DNA from: Cesiribacter sp964504565
Lineage (GTDB): Bacteria; Bacteroidota; Bacteroidia; Cytophagales; Cyclobacteriaceae
Direction of reading: 5' to 3'
Length of the DNA: 64,000 bases
Assembly (NCBI GenBank): GCA_964504565.1
Contig: CAZDEY010000001.1
Coordinates: 310,001-374,000, forward strand
The notes below the pieces were generated by a model that did not search any database, was not told where the DNA came from, and saw nothing but the letters and a program-made list of their open reading frames with translations. Shown piece by piece: positions 49,594-56,988 of this stretch (position 1 is its first letter; every line of letters starts with the position of its first letter). The translations under genes and the position numbers were made by a program.

Positions 49594-51987
49594 TTACAAC
49601 TCCACAATTATTCCTAAAGTCGGTATGGTGGTGCCTTCTACGTTATCCAGAAAAACGGCTTGGTAGCGGTTAGGGTCGTTGGGGTTGGGTATGGGTCGGT
49701 TCTGATCATCGCGCACCACATCTAGGTTGGGTTGCAGGGGCACGCCGAACCCGTATACGTTCTGCACATCAAAGTATACGTTCAGGCTCCATTTGTTGAA
49801 GAAGTAGCGCTTATCCAGCCGCAAGTCCAGTTGGTGAAATTCTTTCAGACGTTTGGTATTTAGCTGGGTATAGTCAGGTATGCCGGCGCCGGTGCGGTCA
49901 TAGTTTTCGGTCAGCAGGCTAGCCTCCAGATCGAAGGGGGTAAAGGGCGGGCCGCCGCTTAGCAGAAAACGGGCGCCCAGTTCCCAATTCTTCCTAAACC
50001 GCTTACCGCCGGTTAGGCTTACTACGTGCCTAAAATCCCAGGCCGAGGGTTTAAAGGTGCCGCTGGCATCGGTAAACTCGCTGCGCACCAGCGTATAAGC
50101 CAGCGTTCCGTAGAAGGTATCGGCTAGTTTTTGCTGCGCCAGAAACTCCAGCCCGTAGGCCCGGCCCCGCCCGCTGGGGGTAGCGGCGCTGTTGCCTACC
50201 ACACCGAAGTCGGCGCCCAGGTTGGCCAGGCTCACGCCAAAATCCAGCAGAAAGGGGTAGTTGTCGTACCACTTATAGAAGCCCTCCAGCGTAAGCCGCA
50301 GAAACTTGCCGGGGTTATGCTCCAGGCCCAGCACGGCGTGGTCGGCCCGCAGATAGCGAATACCATTTTGGCGGTTTACCAGTTCGCCGGCGTTGTTGCG
50401 GAAGCCCAAAGTTATATAGCTGGGCAATTGGTAGTAGCGGCCAACGTTGGCGTTCAGGCTCCAGCGCGGCCTAAAGTTATAGGCCGCCGAAATCCGGGGC
50501 GAAAATTGCTCCCAGGGCTTATTAGTTTCCGGCGAGTAGCTGCTGGCATCCATACGCGCCCCGGCACTAAGCACCACCGGCCCAAGGGTTTGGCTGGCTT
50601 GGGCAAAGAGGCTGGTGTTGTGCAGGTCTAGTTCCGAGTTGTAAATCTGATCGAGCGGCCGGCCCTGGGCTACAGTCCGGAAGAAGTTCTCTACCGAATA
50701 CTGGGTGTACTCGTAGCCGGCGCCGTAGGTTAGGCTGAGGCCGTTTTTATAGAGCCGGTAGTCCTCCAGCCGTAGCTTGCTTTCAATTTCCTGGCTTTGG
50801 TAGTTGAGTAACTCATTGCCCGGCTGTTCAATATTATTTTGGAACTTATAGGCCCGGTTATCCAGCATATTGCGGCTCAGCACTACGGTATAGTAGCCGT
50901 TATCGCGAAAGTGCTCCCACTTGCCGCCAATGGTGTAGTTCCACTGTTCGTTTACGGGTATGTTGTTTAGGATATAGCGCTGCTCGGGCGTATCGTTGGC
51001 ATCCAGGTTCAACTCAAAATTATCTATAGCACCCAGGCTTACCAGCGTAAAGCGGTTTTTACGGTTCAGTTGCCACTGGGCCTTCACCTGGTAGTCGTTG
51101 TAAATAGGCAAGAAGGGCAGCTCAAGTGCCTTAAATAAAAATTGCAGGTAGCTACGCCGTACCGAGGCAATTATGCTGGCGCTATCGCCAATGGGCCCCT
51201 CGGCCAGAGCAGCCAAGTCGGTAGCGCCCAGGGTAAAATTGTACACCCACTCATCGGTACGGCCGGGGCGCTGCTCAAAGGCAAAGATAGAGGAAAGGGC
51301 CCCGCCCCGGTTAGCCGGAAAGGCCCCGGCGTAAAAATTTACCTCCCGAATAAAATCTACATTGATGAGGCCCACCGGCCCGCCGCTGCCGCCCTGGGTC
51401 TGAAAGTGATTGATTACGGGCACCTCGATACCATCTAGGAAATACACGTTTTCGCTGGGTGCGCCGCCGCGAATAATAATATCGTTGCGGAAGCTGGGTA
51501 CGGTAGCCGCGCCGGGCAGCGAACGGATGGCTTTGCTGATATCGCGGTTGCCGCCGGGGTTACGGCGTATTTCGTCGGGGCCAATACTGCGGAGTGAAAC
51601 CGGGCTTTCTTCGGTTTTGCTAAAGGGCGAGGCTACCACCTCCACAGCCTCCAGGCTTTCCTCCTCGGGTCGCAGGGCAAAGTTAACCTCGGCGGGGCGG
51701 GCGTTGGTGACGGCAATTTCGTACTCGGTAGCGGATTGGTAGCCCAGCAGGCGGGCCTCCACGGTATAGCGGCCCGGTTCCAGATTCTCTAGTGTATACC
51801 GACCGTTATCGTCGGTAGTGGTGCCGGTGGTAGTGCCACTTAGCAGTACGGTAGCAAAGGGTATAGGCTCGTTGGTAGCCGCATCGGTAACCCGCCCGCG
51901 AATTACGCCCTGTTGGGCCAGAAGGGGTTGTACGGTTAGAACCAAGCAGGTAATGGCTACTGTAAAAACTAAGCTAAGCTGCTTCAT
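49594..51987 (-). CDS. TonB-dependent receptor
   Basis: The 797-residue outer-membrane receptor has a signal peptide (1-24), an N-terminal carboxypeptidase-regulatory-like domain (about 27-110, GVIRGRVTDAATNEPIPFAT), a plug (about 120-230, DIIIRGGAPSENVYFLDGIE) and a barrel to the C-terminus. It is the CirA/FepA-like type often found alone in Bacteroidota, without SusD. The substrate is unknown. Two TonB-like genes follow downstream. On the minus strand TACCTTTG lies five bases before the ATG, giving a possible leaderless transcript. Confidence 0.92.
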   Translation of the reverse strand: MKQLSLVFTVAITCLVLTVQPLLAQQGVIRGRVTDAATNEPIPFATVLLSGTTTGTTTDDNGRYTLENLEPGRYTVEARLLGYQSATEYEIAVTNARPAEVNFALRPEEESLEAVEVVASPFSKTEESPVSLRSIGPDEIRRNPGGNRDISKAIRSLPGAATVPSFRNDIIIRGGAPSENVYFLDGIEVPVINHFQTQGGSGGPVGLINVDFIREVNFYAGAFPANRGGALSSIFAFEQRPGRTDEWVYNFTLGATDLAALAEGPIGDSASIIASVRRSYLQFLFKALELPFLPIYNDYQVKAQWQLNRKNRFTLVSLGAIDNFELNLDANDTPEQRYILNNIPVNEQWNYTIGGKWEHFRDNGYYTVVLSRNMLDNRAYKFQNNIEQPGNELLNYQSQEIESKLRLEDYRLYKNGLSLTYGAGYEYTQYSVENFFRTVAQGRPLDQIYNSELDLHNTSLFAQASQTLGPVVLSAGARMDASSYSPETNKPWEQFSPRISAAYNFRPRWSLNANVGRYYQLPSYITLGFRNNAGELVNRQNGIRYLRADHAVLGLEHNPGKFLRLTLEGFYKWYDNYPFLLDFGVSLANLGADFGVVGNSAATPSGRGRAYGLEFLAQQKLADTFYGTLAYTLVRSEFTDASGTFKPSAWDFRHVVSLTGGKRFRKNWELGARFLLSGGPPFTPFDLEASLLTENYDRTGAGIPDYTQLNTKRLKEFHQLDLRLDKRYFFNKWSLNVYFDVQNVYGFGVPLQPNLDVVRDDQNRPIPNPNDPNRYQAVFLDNVEGTTIPTLGIIVEL

Positions 51988-51992
51988 AGGGG

Positions 51993-52000
51993 CAAAGGTA
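51993..52000 (-). promoter_or_regulatory. TAnnTTTG element next to a start codon
   Basis: TACCTTTG on the minus strand is a perfect match for the Bacteroidota -7 element, five bases before the TonB receptor ATG. No TTG lies at the usual spacing. If active, the mRNA would be nearly leaderless. Confidence 0.3.
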
Positions 52001-52403
52001 CAATGCTGCTTGCAGAATATAGCAGGCTTAGGGGTAAATTAGTGTTTAGCCATTGAATTTAGCTACCAAAAATTGATAAGCTTCCTCTTCTTAATGATTA
52101 AAATTATTTTAGATAGACAGAAATTTATGCAAAATTTTTTAAGCATTCCATAGCAATAAAGTTCACCGACATACTTCAGGAAATAATATTGGCATCTTGT
52201 ACTTATATCATTTAAAGTAAACTTTTTAAATTAATACATATAATTCCGACTCATGCATATTATTCTTATATGTATAGAATAGTTAAATAATTAATTAACC
52301 ACTTTAATTTATACTTAAATTGACGATTAGTATATAAGTTAGCGTATCGCGACTTTCCTCAACCTAGCTAGGGCCTTTGTTAAATTTAAAACAAAACTTT
52401 AAA
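52001..52403. other. 403-base AT-rich intergenic region
   Basis: It separates the divergent TonB receptor and Cys-rich lipoprotein genes. It is strongly AT-rich over 52080-52320. I see no gene, tandem tract or clear palindrome. It should hold the lipoprotein's promoter, but no close match to the consensus pair was found. Confidence 0.4.
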
Positions 52404-52910
52404 ATGAAAATTTTTAAAAATCTTTTTACGTTACTTATCTTGGCTGTATTAGCCGTTGCTTGTTCGGATGAAAAAGCCGAAATTACCCCGGCCGAACCTG
52501 AATTTATATCCATTGCTATACCGGAAACTTATCGTACTAATCTAGAAAATCAACGCTCAAATGAGTTAGATGTAGCGGAAGTAGGCATTAAGGTTACTAA
52601 AGAAGACGGGGAGGTGGTAATAGGCAAAATGCGCTTTACTATGCCCGCTACCGACGACGAAACTTTAGTTAACTTCGAAATGACCGAAAACCTACTAAAC
52701 GGTACCGGTTTCACCGAATCATTCTGGGTTGATCAGGCTAAAATTCAAACTGGACAGCAAAGGATTGCTTCAAGCTGTATTGCTAGCTGTCAAAAAGAAT
52801 TTACTAAAGATGGTAAGAAAGTTCCCGGTAGAGGAGCCTGTAAGGCTGAATGCTGGGCTAAAACAGCAATTGCTGCTGCGGCCGTTGTAGTTGCAATTGT
52901 AGCTTTATAA
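52404..52910 (+). CDS. Cys-rich lipoprotein with a hydrophobic C-terminus
   Basis: The start is ATG 52404. A lipobox (LAVAC, Cys20) begins a 168-residue protein with a strand-rich middle. The end is unusual: CIASCQ (CxxxC), a basic stretch with GKKVPGRGACKAEC (second CxxxC), then an Ala/Val/Ile run to the last residue. Four Cys in two CxxxC pairs followed by a hydrophobic tail recall peptide-precursor or membrane-insertion motifs. No family is recognised. A hairpin and a carboxypeptidase-regulatory-like gene follow. Confidence 0.6.
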   Translation: MKIFKNLFTLLILAVLAVACSDEKAEITPAEPEFISIAIPETYRTNLENQRSNELDVAEVGIKVTKEDGEVVIGKMRFTMPATDDETLVNFEMTENLLNGTGFTESFWVDQAKIQTGQQRIASSCIASCQKEFTKDGKKVPGRGACKAECWAKTAIAAAAVVVAIVAL

Positions 52911-52922
52911 ACGGCTTACTAA

Positions 52923-52965
52923 ATATGTATCTCTTTCTATGCTAAGAATAGAAAGAGATACATAT
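52923..52965. terminator. perfect 18-base inverted repeat next to a start codon
   Basis: ATATGTATCTCTTTCTAT (52923-52940) is repeated inverted at 52948-52965 with a seven-base loop. There is no T-run after it on the plus strand. It lies 14 bases before the ATG at 52980, so it may be a terminator, an attenuator or an mRNA-stability element. Confidence 0.6.
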
Positions 52966-52979
52966 TCAAAAGTTTAAAT

Positions 52980-54065
52980 ATGAAAATTTTATTAGTTATA
53001 CTCCTTTTATTAAGCACCCAAGCCCTAGCCCAAACCCAGGAAATCCGGGGCCGGGTGGTTGATGAAGTTACCGGACGCGGTTTGGCCCACGTACATGTAC
53101 AGGCACTAAGCCACAGTAAGGTAGGTAGTATCAGTAATGAAAAGGGCAACTTCGTATTAAAACTACCCGCCGCCGAAACCCAAATTCTGGTATCGCACGT
53201 GGGTTACCAAACCCAGGTAGTACCAATTAGTGCCGGTAGCCCTATGCACATTAGCCTGAGCCCGGAAGATGAGGTACTGGCTGAGGTGGTGGTAAACGCC
53301 CTAAGCGCCCGCGAGGTAGTACAGCGCGCCATTGCCCGGCTGGAGGAAAACCACGCGGTGGAGCCGGTTCACTACCAGTTCTTCTCGCGAATCATCACCT
53401 TTACACCGGAAGATAGTACTATAGATCTACTGGAGGAACACGTTGGCTATATTCACCAAAAGAAGAACCACAACAGTGCCTTTGCCCTGCAGAAGAGTCG
53501 CTTAGGCTACTTCTCTAAAGCTGGAAAGAAAGAATACGATAGTTACCGCCTTATCGGTATGACCGAGATGTACACCGACAACCTACTAAAGTACACTGGC
53601 AATTACCTACACCCCCGCAAGAGCAAGCGCTATACCTACACCTACAATGATGATGCTACCATAGGACTTCACGATTGCTTCGTAGTTCACTATACTAATC
53701 CCGAGGATAAGTACGATAGAGAAGGCACCCTGTACATTGATAAGAAATCTTACGGGATTGTGATAGACAAAGACAAAACCAAAGAAATTACCTTTAAACA
53801 GATTGACGGCAAGTGGTACCTCAGTAGTACCGTCTATAACCGGTTTACCATTAATGACAAAGGACTGAACGCCACCAGAATATATAACGTAGTGCCACCC
53901 CCTACAGAGAATGAGACGCAGTACGTTGATAAAGGCTTGCTGGCTCCGCACTTCGCCAAGAAGTATACCCAGGATTTTAACGATGAGTACTGGGAGGATG
54001 TAAACTTTGTATCGCTACCGGAGTGGGTAATTACCCGTATTCAGCAGCAGAAGGAAAATTTGTAG
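52980..54065 (+). CDS. secreted carboxypeptidase-regulatory-like protein
   Basis: The 361-residue protein has a signal peptide (1-18, ending ALAQ), a CarboxypepD_reg-like domain (about 20-105, EIRGRVVDEVTGRGLAHVHV) and a large unnamed domain seen in Bacteroidota outer-membrane accessory proteins (LREENH-type helix, FFSRIITFTPE, YDREGTLYIDKKSYGIV). It does not contain a TonB barrel. It may work with the upstream lipoprotein. It ends convergently one base from the LytTR gene. Confidence 0.7.
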   Translation: MKILLVILLLLSTQALAQTQEIRGRVVDEVTGRGLAHVHVQALSHSKVGSISNEKGNFVLKLPAAETQILVSHVGYQTQVVPISAGSPMHISLSPEDEVLAEVVVNALSAREVVQRAIARLEENHAVEPVHYQFFSRIITFTPEDSTIDLLEEHVGYIHQKKNHNSAFALQKSRLGYFSKAGKKEYDSYRLIGMTEMYTDNLLKYTGNYLHPRKSKRYTYTYNDDATIGLHDCFVVHYTNPEDKYDREGTLYIDKKSYGIVIDKDKTKEITFKQIDGKWYLSSTVYNRFTINDKGLNATRIYNVVPPPTENETQYVDKGLLAPHFAKKYTQDFNDEYWEDVNFVSLPEWVITRIQQQKENL

Positions 54066-54066
54066 G

Positions 54067-54822
54067 CTAAGCCCCCAACCAAGCCTTAAATTCATTAACC
54101 CGCTCGCGGCTTACCAGGGCGGGTTTTTTGGCGGCGTGCTTTAGGGTAAGCTTTAGGCGGCTGCCGCTGTAGGCTACTATTTGCTCCACAGCCTCGTAGC
54201 GGAGCATCAGTTGGCGGTTTACCCTAAAGAATTCCTGTGGATTCAGCAACTCTTCCAGTTGGTTTAGGCTGTAGTCTACCAGGTAGCGCTTGCCCTCGGC
54301 GGTAGTGGCAAAGGTAGCGCGCTCTTCGTTCCAGAAGTACAGAATTTCGCCGGTGGGCAGGGCGTGCAGTTGTTCGCCTACTTTTATTAGGAAGCGTTGC
54401 TTGTACTGCTGGCTAAGCTGTAGGTGGGTCCGCTCTATAGCCTGAGCGGCTAAATGCCCATTGCCGGCCAGGCTCTGCTGCTCGTATTTGCTGAGGGCGG
54501 CCTTTAGTTCCTCTTCGTCAATAGGCTTTAGCAGGTAATCAATGCTGTTTAGCTTGAAGGCGCGGATGGCGTAGGCATCGTAGGCGGTGGTAAAAATTAC
54601 CGGACTGTTAAAGGGGCAGCGCTCCCATATCTCGAAGCTTAGTCCGTCGCCCAATTGTATATCGCACAAAGCCAAATCGGGTGGGCTGTGCTGCTGTAGC
54701 CATTTACAGCTTTCAGCCACGCTTTGGGTATGGTATATGCTGGCCTGGGGCAACAACTTGCCTACCAGACGGCGCAGACGGTCGGCGGCCAGGGGTTCAT
54801 CTTCAACCAGCAGCAGGCGCAT
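54067..54822 (-). CDS. LytTR-type response regulator
   Basis: The 251-residue protein has a receiver domain (1-120) with the acidic pocket VEDEP, phospho-acceptor Asp54 in LALCDIQLGDG and the Lys of YLLKPIDEEEL, then a LytTR DNA-binding domain (about 150-248, LMLRYEAVEQIVAY). It overlaps the kinase gene by 20 bases, and the pair works with it by the usual phosphotransfer. Confidence 0.92.
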   Translation of the reverse strand: MRLLLVEDEPLAADRLRRLVGKLLPQASIYHTQSVAESCKWLQQHSPPDLALCDIQLGDGLSFEIWERCPFNSPVIFTTAYDAYAIRAFKLNSIDYLLKPIDEEELKAALSKYEQQSLAGNGHLAAQAIERTHLQLSQQYKQRFLIKVGEQLHALPTGEILYFWNEERATFATTAEGKRYLVDYSLNQLEELLNPQEFFRVNRQLMLRYEAVEQIVAYSGSRLKLTLKHAAKKPALVSRERVNEFKAWLGA

Positions 54823-55843
54823 AGGCAGTGGGGGTTAGTAGCGGCAGGCTTACCCGATAGTGGGTTCCGCTTTCTTCTAAAATAATAGGCCGATCGGTAA
54901 GGTAGGTATAGCGTTTTTGCAGGTGCGCCAGCCCGGTACCGGTGCCCGCTTCTTTGGTGGTTTTGGGCTGAAAGGAGTTTTCTACCGTTAAGGTATCCGC
55001 CGCTTGCCGAATGCTGAGGTGCAGGGGCTGCTCAGCGGTTAGGGAGTTGTGCTTCAGGGCGTTTTCTACCAAAATTTGCAGGGCCATAGGCGGAAGTTGC
55101 AAGTCGGTATCCTGCAGTTGCCAGTGTACCTGCAGCGCATTGCCGTGGCGTATCTGGTGCAAAAACAAGTAACTTTCAATAAAGCGAACTTCCTCGGCCA
55201 AGGGTACCAATTCGGCATCCTTATTTTCCAGCACGTAGCGGTATACTTTGCTAAGCTGGTTAATAAATTTTTCGGCCAAAGCGGCATCCTGATGCACCAG
55301 TTCGGTAAGTACGTTCAGGCTGTTGAACAGAAAGTGCGGGTTTACCTGGTTGCGCAGGGCTTCGTACTGACTGGCTACGTGGGCTCGCTCCAGCCGTGCC
55401 CGGTCCAGATCGGCCTGCCGCCAGTTTAGCAGAAACTCGCGCGCGTGCAAGCTAACGGTAATCAGGGCGGTAATTACTATGGTTATCCAGAACGAATTCC
55501 AGTAAGACTGCGGCGACATTTCGCCACCAAGTAGGGCTTCTAAACTTTCCAGAATAAGAATTGTAAAGAGGCTGGTATACAGTACGGTAACCACTACCCC
55601 AATAGCAAAGCGCTGAAGCGGGCGGGCCGTCCAGCTAAAGTGGCGGCTTAGCAGGTTGGTAAGGTAGCCGTTGCCCAGCCACATACCGGCGGTAATAACA
55701 AACGTATAGGCAAAGGTGCGCCAGAGGTTATCCCAATCTTCCAGCCGCTTTATATTGAACAGCAGGGTAAGGCCCAGGCTCAGCACCATTATGCCCAGCA
55801 GGTGTTTTTTATAGGTAAGTCGGTTAGCAGCTTGTAACGACAT
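54803..55843 (-). CDS. LytS-like sensor histidine kinase
   Basis: The start is ATG 55843 (SLQAANRLTYKKHLLGI); the longer frame to 55942 merely translates a palindromic repeat. Four membrane segments (about 14-135) precede the His_kinase domain with VNPHFLFNSLNVLTELV (phospho-His) and an HATPase end with LVENALKHNSL and GTGLAHLQKRY. The 346-residue kinase is the partner of the LytTR regulator. It follows a TPR-like gene and a TonB receptor on the same strand. Confidence 0.9.
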   Translation of the reverse strand: MSLQAANRLTYKKHLLGIMVLSLGLTLLFNIKRLEDWDNLWRTFAYTFVITAGMWLGNGYLTNLLSRHFSWTARPLQRFAIGVVVTVLYTSLFTILILESLEALLGGEMSPQSYWNSFWITIVITALITVSLHAREFLLNWRQADLDRARLERAHVASQYEALRNQVNPHFLFNSLNVLTELVHQDAALAEKFINQLSKVYRYVLENKDAELVPLAEEVRFIESYLFLHQIRHGNALQVHWQLQDTDLQLPPMALQILVENALKHNSLTAEQPLHLSIRQAADTLTVENSFQPKTTKEAGTGTGLAHLQKRYTYLTDRPIILEESGTHYRVSLPLLTPTAYAPAAG

Positions 55844-55865
55844 AAGGCAAGATACAATTTTATAT

Positions 55866-55915
55866 CTCATCCCTAACCCCTCTCCCGATTTAGGAGAAGG
55901 GTGTTTTAGGGTTAA
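55866..55915. repeat. GC-rich imperfect palindrome
   Basis: CCCTAACCCCTCTCC on one side pairs with GGAGAAGGG and GGGTTAAG on the other, with bulges. It overlaps the coding end of the TPR-like gene's downstream space and the artificial 5' extension of the kinase frame. Similar text recurs at 56702-56842. Confidence 0.55.
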
Positions 55916-55923
55916 GTTTTTAG

Positions 55924-56586
55924 TTAGTTGGAAGTACCACAACTAGCACTGGCTTCGATGGCCATCCGGCTACCCCAGCTAGGCTCCAATCCAGGTTGGT
56001 TGCTAGCAGCCTGGGCGTATAAGTCGGCGGCTTTGGCCAGCAGGCTGCAGGCTTCGTCGGTAGGGCTGTTCATGAAGCGGGCCATACCCAGTTTCATTTG
56101 GCCCAGCAGTAAATACGCGCGGGGGTTGGTACTGTCGGCAGCAATGGCCTGCTGCAGTACAGCCAGGGTGCGGCCGCTGTACTGCGGACCCCGGCTCATA
56201 GGGTTGGCCGCTACGTACATCATATGGTGGTAGCCCTTCAGCGCCAGCAGTTCGCTATGGTTGGGGTGCTGCGCTAACTGGTTATCTACCTGCTGCAGTA
56301 TGGTTTCCATTAACTTATCCTGCTCGGGGCCGGCGGGCAGTTCAATAGCCTGCTGCAGCCTAATAAAAGCGGCGTAGTAGGCCGGTAGCCAGGCATCGGG
56401 TTTGGCGGCAGCAATTCTATCGAAACTGTTGAGGGCCGCATGGGTGCTTTCCGGCGTTTTCTGCTGCCACTGCTGCAGTGCCTGCCCCATAGCCTGCTGG
56501 TAGGCTGCTTCGGAAGATGGGGTTTGAGCAACTACCGAGCTCAATACGGCCCAGCTTACAAGGATAGTGGTGAATAGGGTTTTCAT
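55924..56586 (-). CDS. secreted TPR-like protein
   Basis: The 220-residue protein has a signal peptide (1-20, ending VVAQ) and an alpha-helical, repeat-like body with LLALKGYHHMMYVA and PRAYLLLGQMKLGMARFM, as in tetratricopeptide-type proteins. It lies between the TonB receptor (56989) and the LytS/LytR pair, all on one strand, though a 400-base repeat-rich gap separates it from the receptor. It is probably periplasmic. The start is ATG 56586. Confidence 0.65.
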   Translation of the reverse strand: MKTLFTTILVSWAVLSSVVAQTPSSEAAYQQAMGQALQQWQQKTPESTHAALNSFDRIAAAKPDAWLPAYYAAFIRLQQAIELPAGPEQDKLMETILQQVDNQLAQHPNHSELLALKGYHHMMYVAANPMSRGPQYSGRTLAVLQQAIAADSTNPRAYLLLGQMKLGMARFMNSPTDEACSLLAKAADLYAQAASNQPGLEPSWGSRMAIEASASCGTSN

Positions 56587-56596
56587 AGTTTTTAAT

Positions 56597-56687
56597 TTAG
56601 TTGTTTGTTGGTGGTTGTTAGTTGTTGGTGCTTGGTTCCTAGTGCTTAGTGGCTGGTGGCTAGATGTTAGTGTATGTGTTTTAGTAG
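56597..56687 (+). repeat. long heptamer tract, unit TTAGTGS/TTAGTTG, 13 copies
   Basis: Thirteen 7-base units run without a break from 56597 (for example TTAGTTG, TTGGTGC, TTGGTTC, CTAGTGC, TTAGTGG). It follows the start of the TPR-like gene and is the longest uninterrupted tract here. Confidence 0.85.
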
Positions 56688-56701
56688 TGCAGTCGAGATG
56701 A

Positions 56702-56842
56702 GGTTTCCCCTCTTGAGAGGGGGTAGGGGGTGTGTTAGCCTAGTTGATTCAAGATTAGGCTTACCTTGATTTGTAGCAGGCCAACACACTCCCGGCTATC
56801 GCCGACCCCTAGCTAGCCGCCCGCCTCAAGAGGGGAATCCCA
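56702..56842. repeat. large imperfect hairpin
   Basis: The left arm 56702-56742 (TTCCCCTCTTGAG, GTGTGTTAGCCT) is mirrored by 56778-56842, with a local AGCCTA-type stem at the tip (56737-56762). Its outer part CGCCTCAAGAGGGGA recurs at 59378-59394. Confidence 0.65.
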
Positions 56843-56860
56843 GCTTGAACCGCTACATCC

Positions 56861-56986
56861 TCAAATCTTATGTCTTACGTCATATGTCCTAAGTCTTGGT
56901 TCCTGGCTCTTGGCTCCGCACGGCGGCCGCTTGACTCCAAAATCTATTGTCCATTGTCTCATGTCTCAAATCTCCTATCTCCCATC
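56861..56986 (-). repeat. composite heptamer tract, 16 copies around a GC-rich insert
   Basis: Eight units (56861-56916) and eight more (56931-56986), of the GATTTGA, GACGTAA, GACTTAG, GAGCCAA and GATGGGA types on the minus strand, flank CGCACGGCGGCCGC. It abuts the TonB receptor stop (56989). An inverted copy of part of it lies at 59327-59361. Confidence 0.85.
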
Positions 56987-56988
56987 TA

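Noticed and set aside
55844..55942. N-terminal extension of the LytS-like kinase
   Set aside because: It is translation of a palindromic repeat and lies before the natural start of the first membrane segment.
56861..56986. CRISPR-like repeat array
   Set aside because: The repeats are only 7 bases, with no spacers of uniform length and no cas genes.
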